This document shows positions 36,465 through 45,907 of a stretch of DNA of 64,000 nucleotides, in pieces. The notes beneath the pieces are model-generated. The model searched no databases, had not been told where the DNA came from, and worked only from the letters and a program-made list of their open reading frames with translations. Source of the stretch: Burkholderiaceae bacterium (GTDB lineage Bacteria > Pseudomonadota > Gammaproteobacteria > Burkholderiales > Burkholderiaceae_B); contig JAMNXR010000002.1 of NCBI GenBank assembly GCA_023653055.1, positions 124,001 to 188,000 on the forward strand, in the 5' to 3' direction. The position numbers were made by a program, and so were the translations under genes. Position 1 is the stretch's first letter. Every line of letters begins with the position of its first letter.

Positions 36465-38219
36465 TCAGAGCACTTCGCCAGCGTAATCGGCCAGACGGGA
36501 ACGCTCACCGCGCTGCAAGGTGACGTGTCCTGCATGGGGCCAGCCTTTGAACCGATCCACCACAAACGTTAAGCCAGAGCTTCCTTCTGTGAGGTAAGGG
36601 GTATCGATCTGGGCGATGTTGCCCAGACAAATCACCTTTGTTCCGGGACCTGCACGCGTGACCAAGGTTTTCATCTGCTTAGGGGTCAGGTTTTGCGCTT
36701 CATCAATAATCAGATATTTATTTAAAAACGTGCGACCGCGCATGAAGTTTAGCGACTTCACCTTGATGCGCGAACGAATTAAATCCATGGTGCCAGAACG
36801 ACCCCAGTCGTGTGTTTGACCACTCGCGATCGACGTGCCGCCATCCGTTTCACCCATCGTCAACACCTCGAGGTTATCCTCTAGCGCGCCCATCCAAGGT
36901 TGCATTTTTTCCTCTTCGGTGCCCGGTAAAAAACCGATATCTTCACCAACAGGTACCGTGACGCGCGTCATGATGATCTCGGTGTAGCGCTTGGTTTCAA
37001 GCACCTGTGCAAGACCTGCCGCAAGTGCCATGAGGGTTTTACCGGTACCCGCCTGGCCAAGCAGAGATACAAAATCACAATCCGGATTCATCAATAAGTT
37101 CATCGCAAAATTTTGTTCACGATTGCGCGCAGTGACACCCCAGACATTATTTTTTCCATGCGTAAAGTCACGCAGTGTGGCCAATACAGCCGTTTTGCCA
37201 TTGACCTCGCGGACCTGAGCATACAGCGGCATCGGGCCTTCAAAATACACAAATTGATTCACCATAAATTGGTGACAGAGCGGTCCTGAAATTCGGTAAA
37301 AAGTTGTCCCGCCTTGTTGCCAAGACTCAACGCCTTTGCCGTGCTTGTTCCAAAAGTTTTCGGGAAGCGCGAGGGTGCCGCTGTAAAGCAAATCAGAATC
37401 CTCAAGGACCTGATCATTGAAATAGTCTTCTGCAGCGAGCGAGAGCGTGCGCGCCTTCAAGCGCATATTGATATCTTTAGAGACCAGCACGACTTCACGA
37501 TCGGTAAATTTGTCGTGCAACGCTCGCACCACACTCAGGATCTGGTTGTCGGCTTTGCCCATCGGCAGATCGGGTGGCAATGTACTCGCCATCGCGGTGG
37601 TCTGAAAAAACAGACGCCCGATTGCGTCTTTGTGACCCAAACCATCCAAGGAAAGTCCAAGTTCGAGATCGCGATGCTCGCCCACAAGCGTGTCGAGTGA
37701 ACGACTCACTTGTCGTGCGTTACGCGCGACTTCTGACATGCCTTTCTTTTGATGATCGAGCTCTTCGAGCGTCATCATAGGCAGAAACACGTCGTGCTCT
37801 TCAAAACGAAAGAGAGAGCTTGGGTCGTGCAGCAAGACGTTGGTGTCGAGCACGAACAGTTTGCGCAAACTGTTGCCTGAGGTTTTCGCTTTAGTGGTGC
37901 CTGTTGCAGTCGCCTTAGGCAGTTTTTGACGAACAGGTGGTTGAGCTTTGCTTTTTGTTTTGGCAGCGCCAAGTGGGGCTTGCTCTTGTGCAGAGGGCTC
38001 AGATAAGCCGGACAGATCAAGGGTGATGGACTTAGATGGTTTGTCTAGCGTTGCTGCGGCTTTAACTGCGTTAGGCTTCTGGACGACTGGAGAAGAAGGC
38101 GTCGCAGTGGCTTGCGTAGAGACACCCATACTGACAGGCGAGGATTCGATCGGTTCGAGCTTGAGGTCTGTCACTTCAAGAATGGCGGCAGGGCGTGTGG
38201 GCAGCTTTGGCAACGGCAT
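36465..38219 (-). CDS. PhoH-family PIN-domain ATPase (PhoH2/YlaK-like)
   Basis: Fusion of an N-terminal PIN RNase domain (~residues 118-255; FVLDTNVLLHDPSSLFRFEE with the first acidic Asp, then MTLEELD) to a C-terminal PhoH ATPase (Walker A GQAGTGKTLMALAAG near 390, Walker B YLIIDEAQNLTPKQMKTLVT). PhoH2 proteins are thought to unwind and cut RNA. A Lys/Ala/Pro-rich stretch of about 110 residues leads in, making 584 aa, longer than the ~440-470 aa of most homologues. It lies between bcp (52-nt gap) and pdxA (11 nt) on the same strand. No partner antitoxin-like gene is present. Confidence 0.88.
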   Translation of the reverse strand: MPLPKLPTRPAAILEVTDLKLEPIESSPVSMGVSTQATATPSSPVVQKPNAVKAAATLDKPSKSITLDLSGLSEPSAQEQAPLGAAKTKSKAQPPVRQKLPKATATGTTKAKTSGNSLRKLFVLDTNVLLHDPSSLFRFEEHDVFLPMMTLEELDHQKKGMSEVARNARQVSRSLDTLVGEHRDLELGLSLDGLGHKDAIGRLFFQTTAMASTLPPDLPMGKADNQILSVVRALHDKFTDREVVLVSKDINMRLKARTLSLAAEDYFNDQVLEDSDLLYSGTLALPENFWNKHGKGVESWQQGGTTFYRISGPLCHQFMVNQFVYFEGPMPLYAQVREVNGKTAVLATLRDFTHGKNNVWGVTARNREQNFAMNLLMNPDCDFVSLLGQAGTGKTLMALAAGLAQVLETKRYTEIIMTRVTVPVGEDIGFLPGTEEEKMQPWMGALEDNLEVLTMGETDGGTSIASGQTHDWGRSGTMDLIRSRIKVKSLNFMRGRTFLNKYLIIDEAQNLTPKQMKTLVTRAGPGTKVICLGNIAQIDTPYLTEGSSGLTFVVDRFKGWPHAGHVTLQRGERSRLADYAGEVL

Positions 38220-38271
38220 ACTAGAGATCTCCCAGGGGTCGAGCGATGAAATAGCGTGAGGTTAAAAAAGG

Positions 38272-38739
38272 TCAGGTGAGACTGCGGGCAGCTTGTAGCA
38301 CCTCTTGTACGTGTCCCGGAACTTTGAGTCCACGCCAAGCTTGCACTAATTTGCCATCAGCATTGATTAGAAAAGTGCTGCGTTCTATACCGCGTACTTG
38401 TTTGCCATACATTTGTTTAAGCTTGATCACATCGTAGGCGTTGCAAACAGTTTCGTCTGTGTCTGCGATCAACGGAAAAGGAAGTTCGAGTTTCTTTGAA
38501 AAGTTTTCATGAGATTTCAAAGAGTCACGCGAAACACCAATGACGACACAGCTCATGGCTAAAAATTCATCATGACAATCGCGAAAGTCCTGCGTTTCTG
38601 TGGTGCAACCAGGCGTGTTGTCTTTGGGGTAAAAATAAAGAATGACGCCGCGTCCCAGGCAGCGCTCAAGCGAGATTTCCCCAAACGTGCTCTGGGCTGA
38701 AAAGCCGGGTGCGGGTTTACCAATCTGGGCTGTGCTCAT
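38272..38739 (-). CDS. bcp: Thiol peroxidase, BCP/PrxQ peroxiredoxin
   Basis: Thioredoxin-fold peroxidase reducing H2O2 and organic peroxides. The peroxidatic Cys45 is in the normal setting FYPKDNTPGCTTE. The resolving Cys50 found in E. coli BCP is Gln here; Cys55 (FRDCHDEF) is the nearest alternative, so it may work as a 1-Cys enzyme or through a different disulfide. ATG 38739 is chosen: it overlaps the preceding stop (TGATG) and GGAG lies 8 nt upstream, giving 155 aa. It is coupled to the Mth938-like gene. Confidence 0.92.
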   Translation of the reverse strand: MSTAQIGKPAPGFSAQSTFGEISLERCLGRGVILYFYPKDNTPGCTTETQDFRDCHDEFLAMSCVVIGVSRDSLKSHENFSKKLELPFPLIADTDETVCNAYDVIKLKQMYGKQVRGIERSTFLINADGKLVQAWRGLKVPGHVQEVLQAARSLT

Positions 38740-39188
38740 CAATGTTTCTCCGGTAGTAGGGCAGCAATCACTTGGCGACCCTCGGCCATCAAGATGTTGT
38801 AGGTGCGGGCAGCCGCCTCAGTCGTCATAGACTCAACCCCAACGCCTGCGCGCAAAAGTGGCGCGATCACTTTGTGGTCTAACATGCGTTGACGCGCACC
38901 CATTCCGACCAGAAGGACCTCAGGCTTGGTGCCCACTACCTCAGGAACAGGGGGCTGCTCTGCGTCCAAAAATGCCATGGGATCAATGGGTTTGAGTGTC
39001 AAACCCGCTGCTTGTAGCAGCAATGCTGTAGAGATCTCGTCTGGATGCTCGGCAGGCCATTTGCTGACCGGGCCTTCCGGACCAAAAGCAATCGCGTGTG
39101 CAAAAATGATTTTGTTGATTTCGACGAAGCCATCACCGTACCCGGTGACGGTATTTAGCGCCGCATTTGTATCGGTATGAAGCTTCAA
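38739..39188 (-). CDS. Mth938-like (DUF498/NDUFAF3-type) domain protein
   Basis: Small protein of the Mth938-like fold, about 149 aa. Human NDUFAF3, a complex I assembly factor, shares the fold; the bacterial role is unknown. Visible core: GYGDGFVEINK, then EVLLVGMGARQRML (the family G-(T/M)-G turn) and the closing GVESMTTEAAARTYNILMAE, cited as VESMTTEAAARTYNIL. TTG 39188 is the likely start, with GGAG 6 nt upstream, giving MKLHTDTNAALN. The bcp ATG overlaps its stop. It is divergent from the aminotransferase gene, an order I recall from other Burkholderiales. Confidence 0.85.
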   Translation of the reverse strand: MKLHTDTNAALNTVTGYGDGFVEINKIIFAHAIAFGPEGPVSKWPAEHPDEISTALLLQAAGLTLKPIDPMAFLDAEQPPVPEVVGTKPEVLLVGMGARQRMLDHKVIAPLLRAGVGVESMTTEAAARTYNILMAEGRQVIAALLPEKH

Positions 39189-39302
39189 TAAATACTCCAG
39201 CAAGTTCTGTCGATGATAGCGCACTCATCTGCATACTGTGATGACAACGTTGTTCATCTGAGGCGTTGAAAAGGCTGATTTTTTGACCTTGTTTAGTCCG
39301 AT

Positions 39303-39331
39303 TTGCGGCATCGGTCCTGATGCGCTAGATT
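39303..39331 (+). promoter_or_regulatory. Probable promoter of aminotransferase-hom-thrC
   Basis: TTGCGG (39303-39308) and TAGATT (39326-39331) are exactly 17 bp apart, and the gene starts 62 nt after the -10 box. Both boxes differ from consensus at two positions. It is the best match in the 204-bp divergent gap. I see no leader peptide rich in Thr or Ile codons, so no thr-type attenuator is evident. Confidence 0.5.
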
Positions 39332-39392
39332 ACAGGGTTTTGCTGCGCTGCAAATAAAGCAAAGTTAAGTATTTCTTATACAAGGACTGAGG

Positions 39393-40577
39393 ATGAGAAA
39401 GTTTTCTCGCATTGAGCGTCTGCCCCCCTATGTGTTCAACATTACTGCTGAGCTCAAAATGGCTGCGCGTCGTCGGGGCGAGGACATCATCGATATGTCA
39501 ATGGGCAACCCTGACGGTGCAACGCCTCCTCATATCGTGAGCAAGATGATTGAGGCTGCCGAACGTCCAACGACCCACGGATATTCCGTCTCAAAAGGCA
39601 TCCCTCGTTTGCGTAAGGCCATCACAGATTGGTATGCACGTCGCTACAACGTGCAGTTTGACCCGGATGCAGAAGCGATTGTGACCATTGGCTCCAAAGA
39701 GGGTCTTGCGCATCTGATGCTGGCCACGCTTGATGCAGGCGATACCGTTTTGGTTCCCAACCCAAGCTACCCGATTCATATTTATGGTGCGGTGATTGCA
39801 GGTGCAAATATTCGTTCTGTCCGGATGACACCTGGAACGGATTTTTTTGAAGAGCTCGAACGCGCGGTGCGTGAGTCGATTCCAAAACCCAAAATGATGA
39901 TTTTGGGTTTTCCCAGCAATCCAACTGCGCAGTGCGTCGATCTTTCTTTTTTTGAACGCGTGGTCGCACTCGCGCAAGAACACAATATTATTGTGGTGCA
40001 TGACCTCGCGTATGCTGACATTTGTTTTGACGGTTATCAAGCGCCATCAATCATGCAAGTGCCCGGTGCAAGAGACGTCGCGGTTGAGTTTTTTACAATG
40101 AGTAAAAGCTACAACATGGCGGGTTGGCGCATTGGTTTCATGGTGGGCAACGCCGAGTTGGTCAATGCCCTTGCTCGGATCAAGAGCTATCACGATTACG
40201 GCACATTCACGCCGATTCAAGTAGCGGCCATTGCAGCACTGGATGGTCCGCAAGATTGTGTAGCCGAAGTCGTTGAAAAGTATCAAAATCGTCGCGATGT
40301 GTTGGTCAAAGGTTTGCATGAGGCCGGTTGGATGGTTGAAAACCCAAAGGCCTCTATGTATATATGGGCGCATATTCCGGAGCCATACCGCGCTGCTGGC
40401 TCGCTCGAATTTGCCAAACGTATTCTCGAAGACGCCAAGGTTGCCGTTTCTCCTGGCATTGGCTTTGGTGATTATGGCGATGAGTACGTACGTTTTGCTC
40501 TGATTGAAAATGAGCAGCGGACCCGCCAAGCGGTTCGCGGCATCAAAGAAATGTTTCGCAAGGATGGGCTGTTGTAA
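39393..40577 (+). CDS. alaC: Class I/II PLP aminotransferase (AlaC-like alanine transaminase)
   Basis: Fold-type I aminotransferase, 394 aa, most like AlaC, which forms alanine from pyruvate and glutamate. The N terminus [35 protein letters not shown] and [14 protein letters not shown] fit AlaC; the PLP lysine is Lys238 in [15 protein letters not shown], and the carboxylate-binding Arg lies in the last segment ([13 protein letters not shown]). The TAATG overlap with hom makes it the first gene of a threonine operon, so a role in supplying amino groups for that branch is possible. Fine specificity is uncertain. Confidence 0.85.
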   Translation: MRKFSRIERLPPYVFNITAELKMAARRRGEDIIDMSMGNPDGATPPHIVSKMIEAAERPTTHGYSVSKGIPRLRKAITDWYARRYNVQFDPDAEAIVTIGSKEGLAHLMLATLDAGDTVLVPNPSYPIHIYGAVIAGANIRSVRMTPGTDFFEELERAVRESIPKPKMMILGFPSNPTAQCVDLSFFERVVALAQEHNIIVVHDLAYADICFDGYQAPSIMQVPGARDVAVEFFTMSKSYNMAGWRIGFMVGNAELVNALARIKSYHDYGTFTPIQVAAIAALDGPQDCVAEVVEKYQNRRDVLVKGLHEAGWMVENPKASMYIWAHIPEPYRAAGSLEFAKRILEDAKVAVSPGIGFGDYGDEYVRFALIENEQRTRQAVRGIKEMFRKDGLL

Positions 40578-41884
40578 TGGAATCAATCAAGGTCGGTTTA
40601 CTAGGGCTAGGCGTTGTCGGAGGCGGTACCTGGAAGGTGTTGGCACGCAATGCGGGTGAAATCTCCCGACGCGCTGGCCGCAATATTGAGGTCACACGCG
40701 TCGCGGTCCGCGACATTGCCAAAGCGCGCACGTTGTTAGGTCAGTCGGTTGAGCTGGGCACCGATCCGTTTGCGGTGGTGCGTGATCCCTCCATCGACAT
40801 TGTGGTCGAGTTAATTGGCGGCGATACGCTCGCACGTGAATTGGTGCTTGAAGCGATTGCTCAGGGCAAACATGTGGTCACGGCCAATAAAGCCCTGTTA
40901 GCCAAGTACGGCACTGAGATTTTTGCTGCCGCCTCCGCCAAGGGCGTCATGGTGGCGTTTGAAGCAGCTGTCGCAGGCGGCATTCCGATCATCAAAGCCA
41001 TGCGTGAAGGCTTGACGGCTAACCGCATCGAATGGGTAGCCGGTATCATCAATGGCACGACCAATTTTATCTTGTCGGAAATGCGCGCGCGCGGGTTACC
41101 GTTTGCAACGGTCTTGGCCGAGGCGCAAAAACTCGGTTATGCCGAAGCGGATCCAACCTTTGATATCGAAGGCGTTGATGCGGCGCACAAGCTGACGTTG
41201 CTTGCTTCATTGGCGTTTGGTATTCCTGTGCAGTTCGACAAGGCACACATCGAAGGGATCGCCAAGCTCGCCTCGGAGGACATCAAACTCGCAGAGCGGT
41301 TAGGGTATCGGATCAAATTGCTGGGCATCACTAAACGCCGCACCAACGGTATTGAGTTACGTGTCCACCCCGCATTGGTGCCGAGCGCTTCTTTGCTTGC
41401 GAATGTCGAAGGTGCGATGAATGCTGTGCTGGTGCGCGGAGACGCTGTCGGTCAGACGCTTTATTACGGCAAAGGTGCAGGCGAAGAGCCCACGGCCTCC
41501 GCAGTGGTGGCTGACTTGGTCGATGTGACCCGTTTGCATACCGCCGATCCCGAGCATCGCGTCCCGCATCTTGCCTTTCAGCCAGATGCCATGGCCGATA
41601 CACCGATCCTGTCGATTGAGGACGTGGTGACGTCGTATTATTTACGCATGACGGTGGCCGATCAGCCAGGCGTGCTGGCCGATATCGCACGGGTGTTGGC
41701 CGATGCGAAGATTTCAATTGGCTCCATGATTCAGCAGCCCTCTGATGCGGACGGTAGCGCTGACCTGATTTTCTTGACCCACGAAGCGCTTGAGCGAAAT
41801 GTTAACGCCGCCATTACACGTATCGAGGCTCTTGCATTTGTCCGTTCGCGTGTGACCCGTTTGAGAGTGGAAAACTTGTCATGA
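40577..41884 (+). CDS. hom: Homoserine dehydrogenase
   Basis: Reduces aspartate semialdehyde to homoserine, the branch point to Thr, Met and Ile. The NAD(P) loop GLLGLGVVGGGTW opens the 435-aa protein; VAGIINGTTNFILSEM and GYAEADPTFDIEGVDAAHKL are the catalytic-domain signatures, and an ACT domain (~355-435, MTVADQPGVLADIARVLADA as its first part) gives the expected threonine feedback site. It is the monofunctional form with no aspartokinase fusion. It overlaps its neighbours by TAATG and ATGA. Confidence 0.96.
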   Translation: MESIKVGLLGLGVVGGGTWKVLARNAGEISRRAGRNIEVTRVAVRDIAKARTLLGQSVELGTDPFAVVRDPSIDIVVELIGGDTLARELVLEAIAQGKHVVTANKALLAKYGTEIFAAASAKGVMVAFEAAVAGGIPIIKAMREGLTANRIEWVAGIINGTTNFILSEMRARGLPFATVLAEAQKLGYAEADPTFDIEGVDAAHKLTLLASLAFGIPVQFDKAHIEGIAKLASEDIKLAERLGYRIKLLGITKRRTNGIELRVHPALVPSASLLANVEGAMNAVLVRGDAVGQTLYYGKGAGEEPTASAVVADLVDVTRLHTADPEHRVPHLAFQPDAMADTPILSIEDVVTSYYLRMTVADQPGVLADIARVLADAKISIGSMIQQPSDADGSADLIFLTHEALERNVNAAITRIEALAFVRSRVTRLRVENLS

Positions 41885-43290
41885 AATACGTCTCGACACG
41901 TGGGGGCATGGATGCCTTAGCGTTTTCCGATATTCTGCTTGAGGGCTTGGCCCCTGATGGCGGCTTAGCTGTTCCTGAAAGCATCCCACAGGTATCTGCC
42001 CAGGTGCTTGAGTCTTGGCGGTCGTTGCCCTATCACGCACTAGCGACTGAGGTGTTGTCCTTATTTGCGACCGACATCGATCGTGCCACACTCGCCAAGA
42101 TGACTGAGGCTGCCTATTGCAAGTCATCGTTCAAGACCGAAGCAATCGTACCTGTTCAACCTTTGTATGACGGCATGTCCTTATTACGCTTGTCTGAGGG
42201 CCCCACGCTCGCTTTCAAAGACATGGCAATGCAGTTTCTTGGTCAAGTTTTTCCACATGTTTTAAAACAACGTGGCACAACACTCAATATTTTAGGCGCC
42301 ACGTCTGGAGATACCGGCTCGGCGGCTGAATACGCGATGCGGGGCAAAGATGCCGTGGCGGTATTTATGCTTTCTCCGCACGGTCGAATGAGTGCTTTTC
42401 AACGTGCGCAGATGTATTCATTGCAGGATGCCAATATTCACAACATCGCAGTCAAAGGCGTATTTGATGAAGCGCAAGATGTTGTCAAAGCATTGGCGAG
42501 CGATTTACCTTTCAAGTCCAAGTATCGTCTGGGCGCGGTAAATTCAATCAATTGGGCGCGCATCGCGGCTCAAGTGGTGTATTACTTTCATGGCTGGTTG
42601 CGTGCGACCTCTGGCCCCGGCCAAGAGGTCTCTTTTACCGTACCCTCTGGCAATTTCGGCAATATTTTGGCGGGCCACATCGCGCGCTCCATGGGGGTGC
42701 CGATTCGCCGTCTTGTGCTGGCAACAAACGAAAACAATGTCCTCGAAGAGTTTTTCCGCACCGGTATTTATCGGCCACGTGCCGCGGCGCAAACTTTTGC
42801 GACCTCAAGCCCTTCGATGGATATTTCACGCGCCTCCAATTTTGAACGATTTGTGTTCGATCTGGTGGACAGAGATGCCGAGCGGGTGGCTGAACTTTGG
42901 CGTGCGTTGTCTCGCGAGGGATATTTTGATCTCTCGAGTATGAAGCCTCAGCTAGAGAAAAAGTATGGTTTTGTCGCCGGTTGCAGTTCGCATCAAGATC
43001 GTTTGGCGACTATTCGGGCGGTGCATGCCCGTTCTGGTGTATTGATTGATCCGCACACCGCTGATGGAGTCAAGGTCGCAGCGGGCTTTGTCGAACCAGG
43101 CATTCCAATGCTGGTGCTGGAGACGGCATTGCCTGCCAAGTTTTCAGAAATTATCGAAGAAGCACTTGGCATGCCAGCACCGCTTCCACCGGGTCTGGAA
43201 AATATCGAGTCCTTGCCGCAGCGCTTTACTGTGGTGCCTTGCGATGTCGCCAGTGTGCGCGCCTACCTGACTGAACACGCGAGTACCTGA
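41881..43290 (+). CDS. thrC: Threonine synthase
   Basis: PLP enzyme making threonine from O-phosphohomoserine. The 469 aa fit the longer fungal/proteobacterial type: YVSTRGGMDALAFSDILLEG at the start, the PLP lysine in LAFKDMAMQFLG, GATSGDTGSAAEYAMRG (phosphate loop) and VPSGNFGNILAGHIA. It overlaps hom by ATGA. Homoserine kinase (thrB), which should act between hom and thrC, is not adjacent; in betaproteobacteria it usually lies elsewhere. Confidence 0.96.
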   Translation: MKYVSTRGGMDALAFSDILLEGLAPDGGLAVPESIPQVSAQVLESWRSLPYHALATEVLSLFATDIDRATLAKMTEAAYCKSSFKTEAIVPVQPLYDGMSLLRLSEGPTLAFKDMAMQFLGQVFPHVLKQRGTTLNILGATSGDTGSAAEYAMRGKDAVAVFMLSPHGRMSAFQRAQMYSLQDANIHNIAVKGVFDEAQDVVKALASDLPFKSKYRLGAVNSINWARIAAQVVYYFHGWLRATSGPGQEVSFTVPSGNFGNILAGHIARSMGVPIRRLVLATNENNVLEEFFRTGIYRPRAAAQTFATSSPSMDISRASNFERFVFDLVDRDAERVAELWRALSREGYFDLSSMKPQLEKKYGFVAGCSSHQDRLATIRAVHARSGVLIDPHTADGVKVAAGFVEPGIPMLVLETALPAKFSEIIEEALGMPAPLPPGLENIESLPQRFTVVPCDVASVRAYLTEHAST

Positions 43291-43296
43291 CCCCAT

Positions 43297-43689
43297 ATGC
43301 AAATGCTGACTGCCTCGCACTTCTTGGCTGTAGCCCTTGGCGCTACAGCAGGAGCGTGGTTAAGGTGGCTGCTGGGCTTATGGTTGAACCGTCATGCGGA
43401 TATGCTGCCTTGGGGTACGTTCGCCGCCAATATGTTGGGTGGCTATCTGGTAGGACTGGTACTGGGCGTCGTTGCGGCGCATTCTGAGTGGCCTCAGTTT
43501 TGGCGGTTGTTATTGGTGACAGGTTTTCTGGGTGGGTTGACCACTTTTTCCACGTTTTCAGCTGAGGTGGTGGGTTTTATCGAAGAGGGGCGCTTGGGCA
43601 TGGCACTTTCTTATGCCGGCATCAGTCTTGCCGGCTCGTTAGCGTTGACGTTTTTGGGTTTGCTGACGGCACATAGCTTCAGAGGTTAA
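43297..43689 (+). CDS. crcB: Fluoride ion channel CrcB/Fluc
   Basis: Small membrane protein, 130 aa and four predicted helices, forming a dual-topology fluoride channel. The conserved GTFAANMLGGYLVG (with the channel Asn) and GFLGGLTTFSTFSAEV (Phe-box and Na-site Thr region) are present, and Arg22 is in GAWLRW. It begins 6 nt after thrC and overlaps the hpnE 3' end by 11 nt on the opposite strand. There is no fluoride riboswitch: no leader exists between thrC and crcB. Confidence 0.93.
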   Translation: MQMLTASHFLAVALGATAGAWLRWLLGLWLNRHADMLPWGTFAANMLGGYLVGLVLGVVAAHSEWPQFWRLLLVTGFLGGLTTFSTFSAEVVGFIEEGRLGMALSYAGISLAGSLALTFLGLLTAHSFRG

Positions 43690-45028
43690 ACGTCTTTTTT
43701 AAGATCGCTGCCGCACCCAAGCCGCTGCGCACTGCACCTTCAAGAACGGCTGGATACCCTGTATCAGTCCAGTCACCCGCAAGCGCAATACGCGACCAGG
43801 GACTCTGATTAGAGGGTCTTTTCAGCCCGGGTACCGCATCAAATGTTGCCCGCTTTTCTACGATTAATCGTTGATATTTAACAGCGGGCATCGCGTTGAG
43901 ATGGTCTGGGTGTTTCGCGCATTGCTCGCGAATTTGGGTGGCGATTGCTTCGACAAAACTTGCTCTGTCATGTTTTAAAAAATCGCTTGCATCGCTGATC
44001 ACCACTGCAAGCTGTTTGTCATGCCCAAGGCGATTAAACACCCATTGCCCGACATGTCCTCGAGAGGGATCTTCGTCTAGCATCATCATGTTATGGGGCA
44101 ATCGCCAATTGTCCTCAAGCTCGAGTGCAAGCGTAGCGATCGCACGATATTCAAAGCCCTCTAAGACGCGTTGCAAAGAAGTCTCTGATTGTTGTGATGA
44201 CTGCATTTGCTGTGAAAACGCGTCTTCTGCGCTAGATGTGTTAAACAAAACACGTGCGGTTGCATAGGGCGGTATGGCCACCACGCACGCATCAAAATGC
44301 TCTCCATCAACTTCGACATGCGTGTCTGTGGCACGGACGGCGCGCACGATATGGCGATAGCGCATCGTGAGGTGTTCAGCCGCCGCGGCTGGCCATAGCG
44401 CTGTCAAATCCACGCGGGCAATCAGACAATCACTGGCATGACGTGGCCCGTTTAAGCTGTCACGCAGCACATTCAGAAAAAGCTGAGCACAGCTTTTTTC
44501 AATCGGTGTGTTCAGCGCGGCCAAACACAAGGGTATCCAAAGTTTGAGGCATACATGAGCGGATTGTTGCTGGCGGGTGAGGAGTGCAGAGACTGTTTCC
44601 AGCGGCCTAGCGCGCCAACCTGAGAGTCTGCAGCGCACCATCATATTGAGTGCCTTAAAGCGGTCCGCAGACGAAAGTCCTTTTGCGGATAACAGTGCCA
44701 TCAAGGTATTAAAGGGGGCAGGCAGTGCAGGGGCCCGCATTTTAAAGCGACCATCCGCACTTTCAAGATGAAGGGGTTCGCGCAAGACTAGTGCATCTAT
44801 TGTCCAGTTTGCTTGGAGTCGTTTGATGAGCGTCAAGGTTTCAGCATAGGCTCCCAGCATAAGGTGCTGACCGTTATCGATACGTCCCATATTGATGTCA
44901 TCGACGCCGCGCGCGCGTCCGCCCGTCACGGGAGCCGCCTCAAAGACAGTGACGTGTGCGCCGAGGTCTTTGAGTGTGACCGCGGCTGCAAGCCCCGCCC
45001 AGCCCGCACCGATGACTGCGATGTTCAA
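43679..45028 (-). CDS. hpnE: Hydroxysqualene dehydroxylase HpnE
   Basis: FAD-dependent amine oxidase/desaturase-like enzyme that reduces hydroxysqualene to squalene, the third step of the HpnCDE route. The FAD site IAVIGAGWAGLAAAVTLKDL lies at the N terminus, followed by GGRARGVDDINMGRIDNGQH, cited as GGRARGVDD and IDNGQH. TTG 45028 overlaps the hpnD stop (TTGA) and puts the dinucleotide fold right at the N terminus, so it is preferred over longer in-frame starts up to 45151; this gives 449 aa. The C terminus, ALAGDWTDTGYPAVLEGAVR, is typical. Confidence 0.9.
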   Translation of the reverse strand: MNIAVIGAGWAGLAAAVTLKDLGAHVTVFEAAPVTGGRARGVDDINMGRIDNGQHLMLGAYAETLTLIKRLQANWTIDALVLREPLHLESADGRFKMRAPALPAPFNTLMALLSAKGLSSADRFKALNMMVRCRLSGWRARPLETVSALLTRQQQSAHVCLKLWIPLCLAALNTPIEKSCAQLFLNVLRDSLNGPRHASDCLIARVDLTALWPAAAAEHLTMRYRHIVRAVRATDTHVEVDGEHFDACVVAIPPYATARVLFNTSSAEDAFSQQMQSSQQSETSLQRVLEGFEYRAIATLALELEDNWRLPHNMMMLDEDPSRGHVGQWVFNRLGHDKQLAVVISDASDFLKHDRASFVEAIATQIREQCAKHPDHLNAMPAVKYQRLIVEKRATFDAVPGLKRPSNQSPWSRIALAGDWTDTGYPAVLEGAVRSGLGAAAILKKTFNL

Positions 45029-45903
45029 CTTGGATGGCTCGAACGCCTGATTTGTCTTAATACCCCTCGACCTGCACCGACAAAGTTTTTCCAGGCTAAC
45101 CAAAATTTGCGAAGAGGGGTGAGAGAAATACGCTGATCGAGTACTTGCCACTGCTCGTGTTCGATTTCACCCAGCAAGGCATAGTAAATGGCCGCCATCA
45201 TCAAACCTGGTCGTTGCGCGCGGCGATCACGTTCTGGCAAGGCATCAATCGCCTCGCGATACAAGTTACGTGCGCGTTGCGCCTCAAAGTCCATCAAGGC
45301 AGAAAAATTTTCAGAATACTGGCTGTTCAATACATCAGCCGCTCTCACGTTAAATTGTTGCAAATCGCTAATAGGCAAATAGATGCGCCCGCGACGCGCA
45401 TCGTCGCCAACATCGCGAATGATGTTGGTGAGCTGAAAGGCAATGCCGAGCTTGCTCGCATATGTGAGTGTTGCGGGGTCCTGATAGCCAAAGATTCCGG
45501 CTGATAACTCACCCACCACACCTGCGACATGCCAACAATATTTTTCTAAGCCCGGCCAATCAAGATAACGTGTTTGATCAAGATCCATTTCCATACCATC
45601 GATAATGGCGAGCAAACGTGCTTGCGTCATATCAAACGGTTTTAAATGTGGTGCGAGCGCTTTTGTCACGGGGTGGTCAGGTTTACCCTCAAACATCACG
45701 TCGATTTGGGTGCGCCACCACGCCAGCTTGATGCGGGCGATCGATGTATCTGTGCATTCGTCCACCACATCATCGACCTCTCGACAAAAGGCATAGAGCG
45801 CCGTGATCGCCTGACGCCGCTCGGGCGGCAGAAACAGAAATGCGTAATAAAAGCTTGAACCGCTTTTCGCTGCTTTTTCTTGACAGTATTCGTTAGGGGT
45901 CAT
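45025..45903 (-). CDS. hpnD: Presqualene diphosphate synthase HpnD
   Basis: Condenses two farnesyl diphosphates to presqualene diphosphate. The 292-aa squalene/phytoene synthase-fold protein opens TPNEYCQEKAAKSGSSFYYA, has the first Asp motif in CREVDDVVDEC and the second in NIIRDVGDDARRGRIYLP. It lies 4 nt after hpnC and overlaps hpnE. Its farnesyl diphosphate would come from IspA (28196-29122). Confidence 0.93.
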   Translation of the reverse strand: MTPNEYCQEKAAKSGSSFYYAFLFLPPERRQAITALYAFCREVDDVVDECTDTSIARIKLAWWRTQIDVMFEGKPDHPVTKALAPHLKPFDMTQARLLAIIDGMEMDLDQTRYLDWPGLEKYCWHVAGVVGELSAGIFGYQDPATLTYASKLGIAFQLTNIIRDVGDDARRGRIYLPISDLQQFNVRAADVLNSQYSENFSALMDFEAQRARNLYREAIDALPERDRRAQRPGLMMAAIYYALLGEIEHEQWQVLDQRISLTPLRKFWLAWKNFVGAGRGVLRQIRRSSHPS

Positions 45904-45907
45904 TGCA

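Noticed and set aside
39225-39392. Threonine attenuator leader peptide ahead of the aminotransferase-hom-thrC operon
   Set aside because: No short frame rich in Thr/Ile codons and no terminator hairpin are present.
43280-43300. Fluoride riboswitch before crcB
   Set aside because: Only 6 nt separate thrC and crcB, leaving no room for an aptamer.
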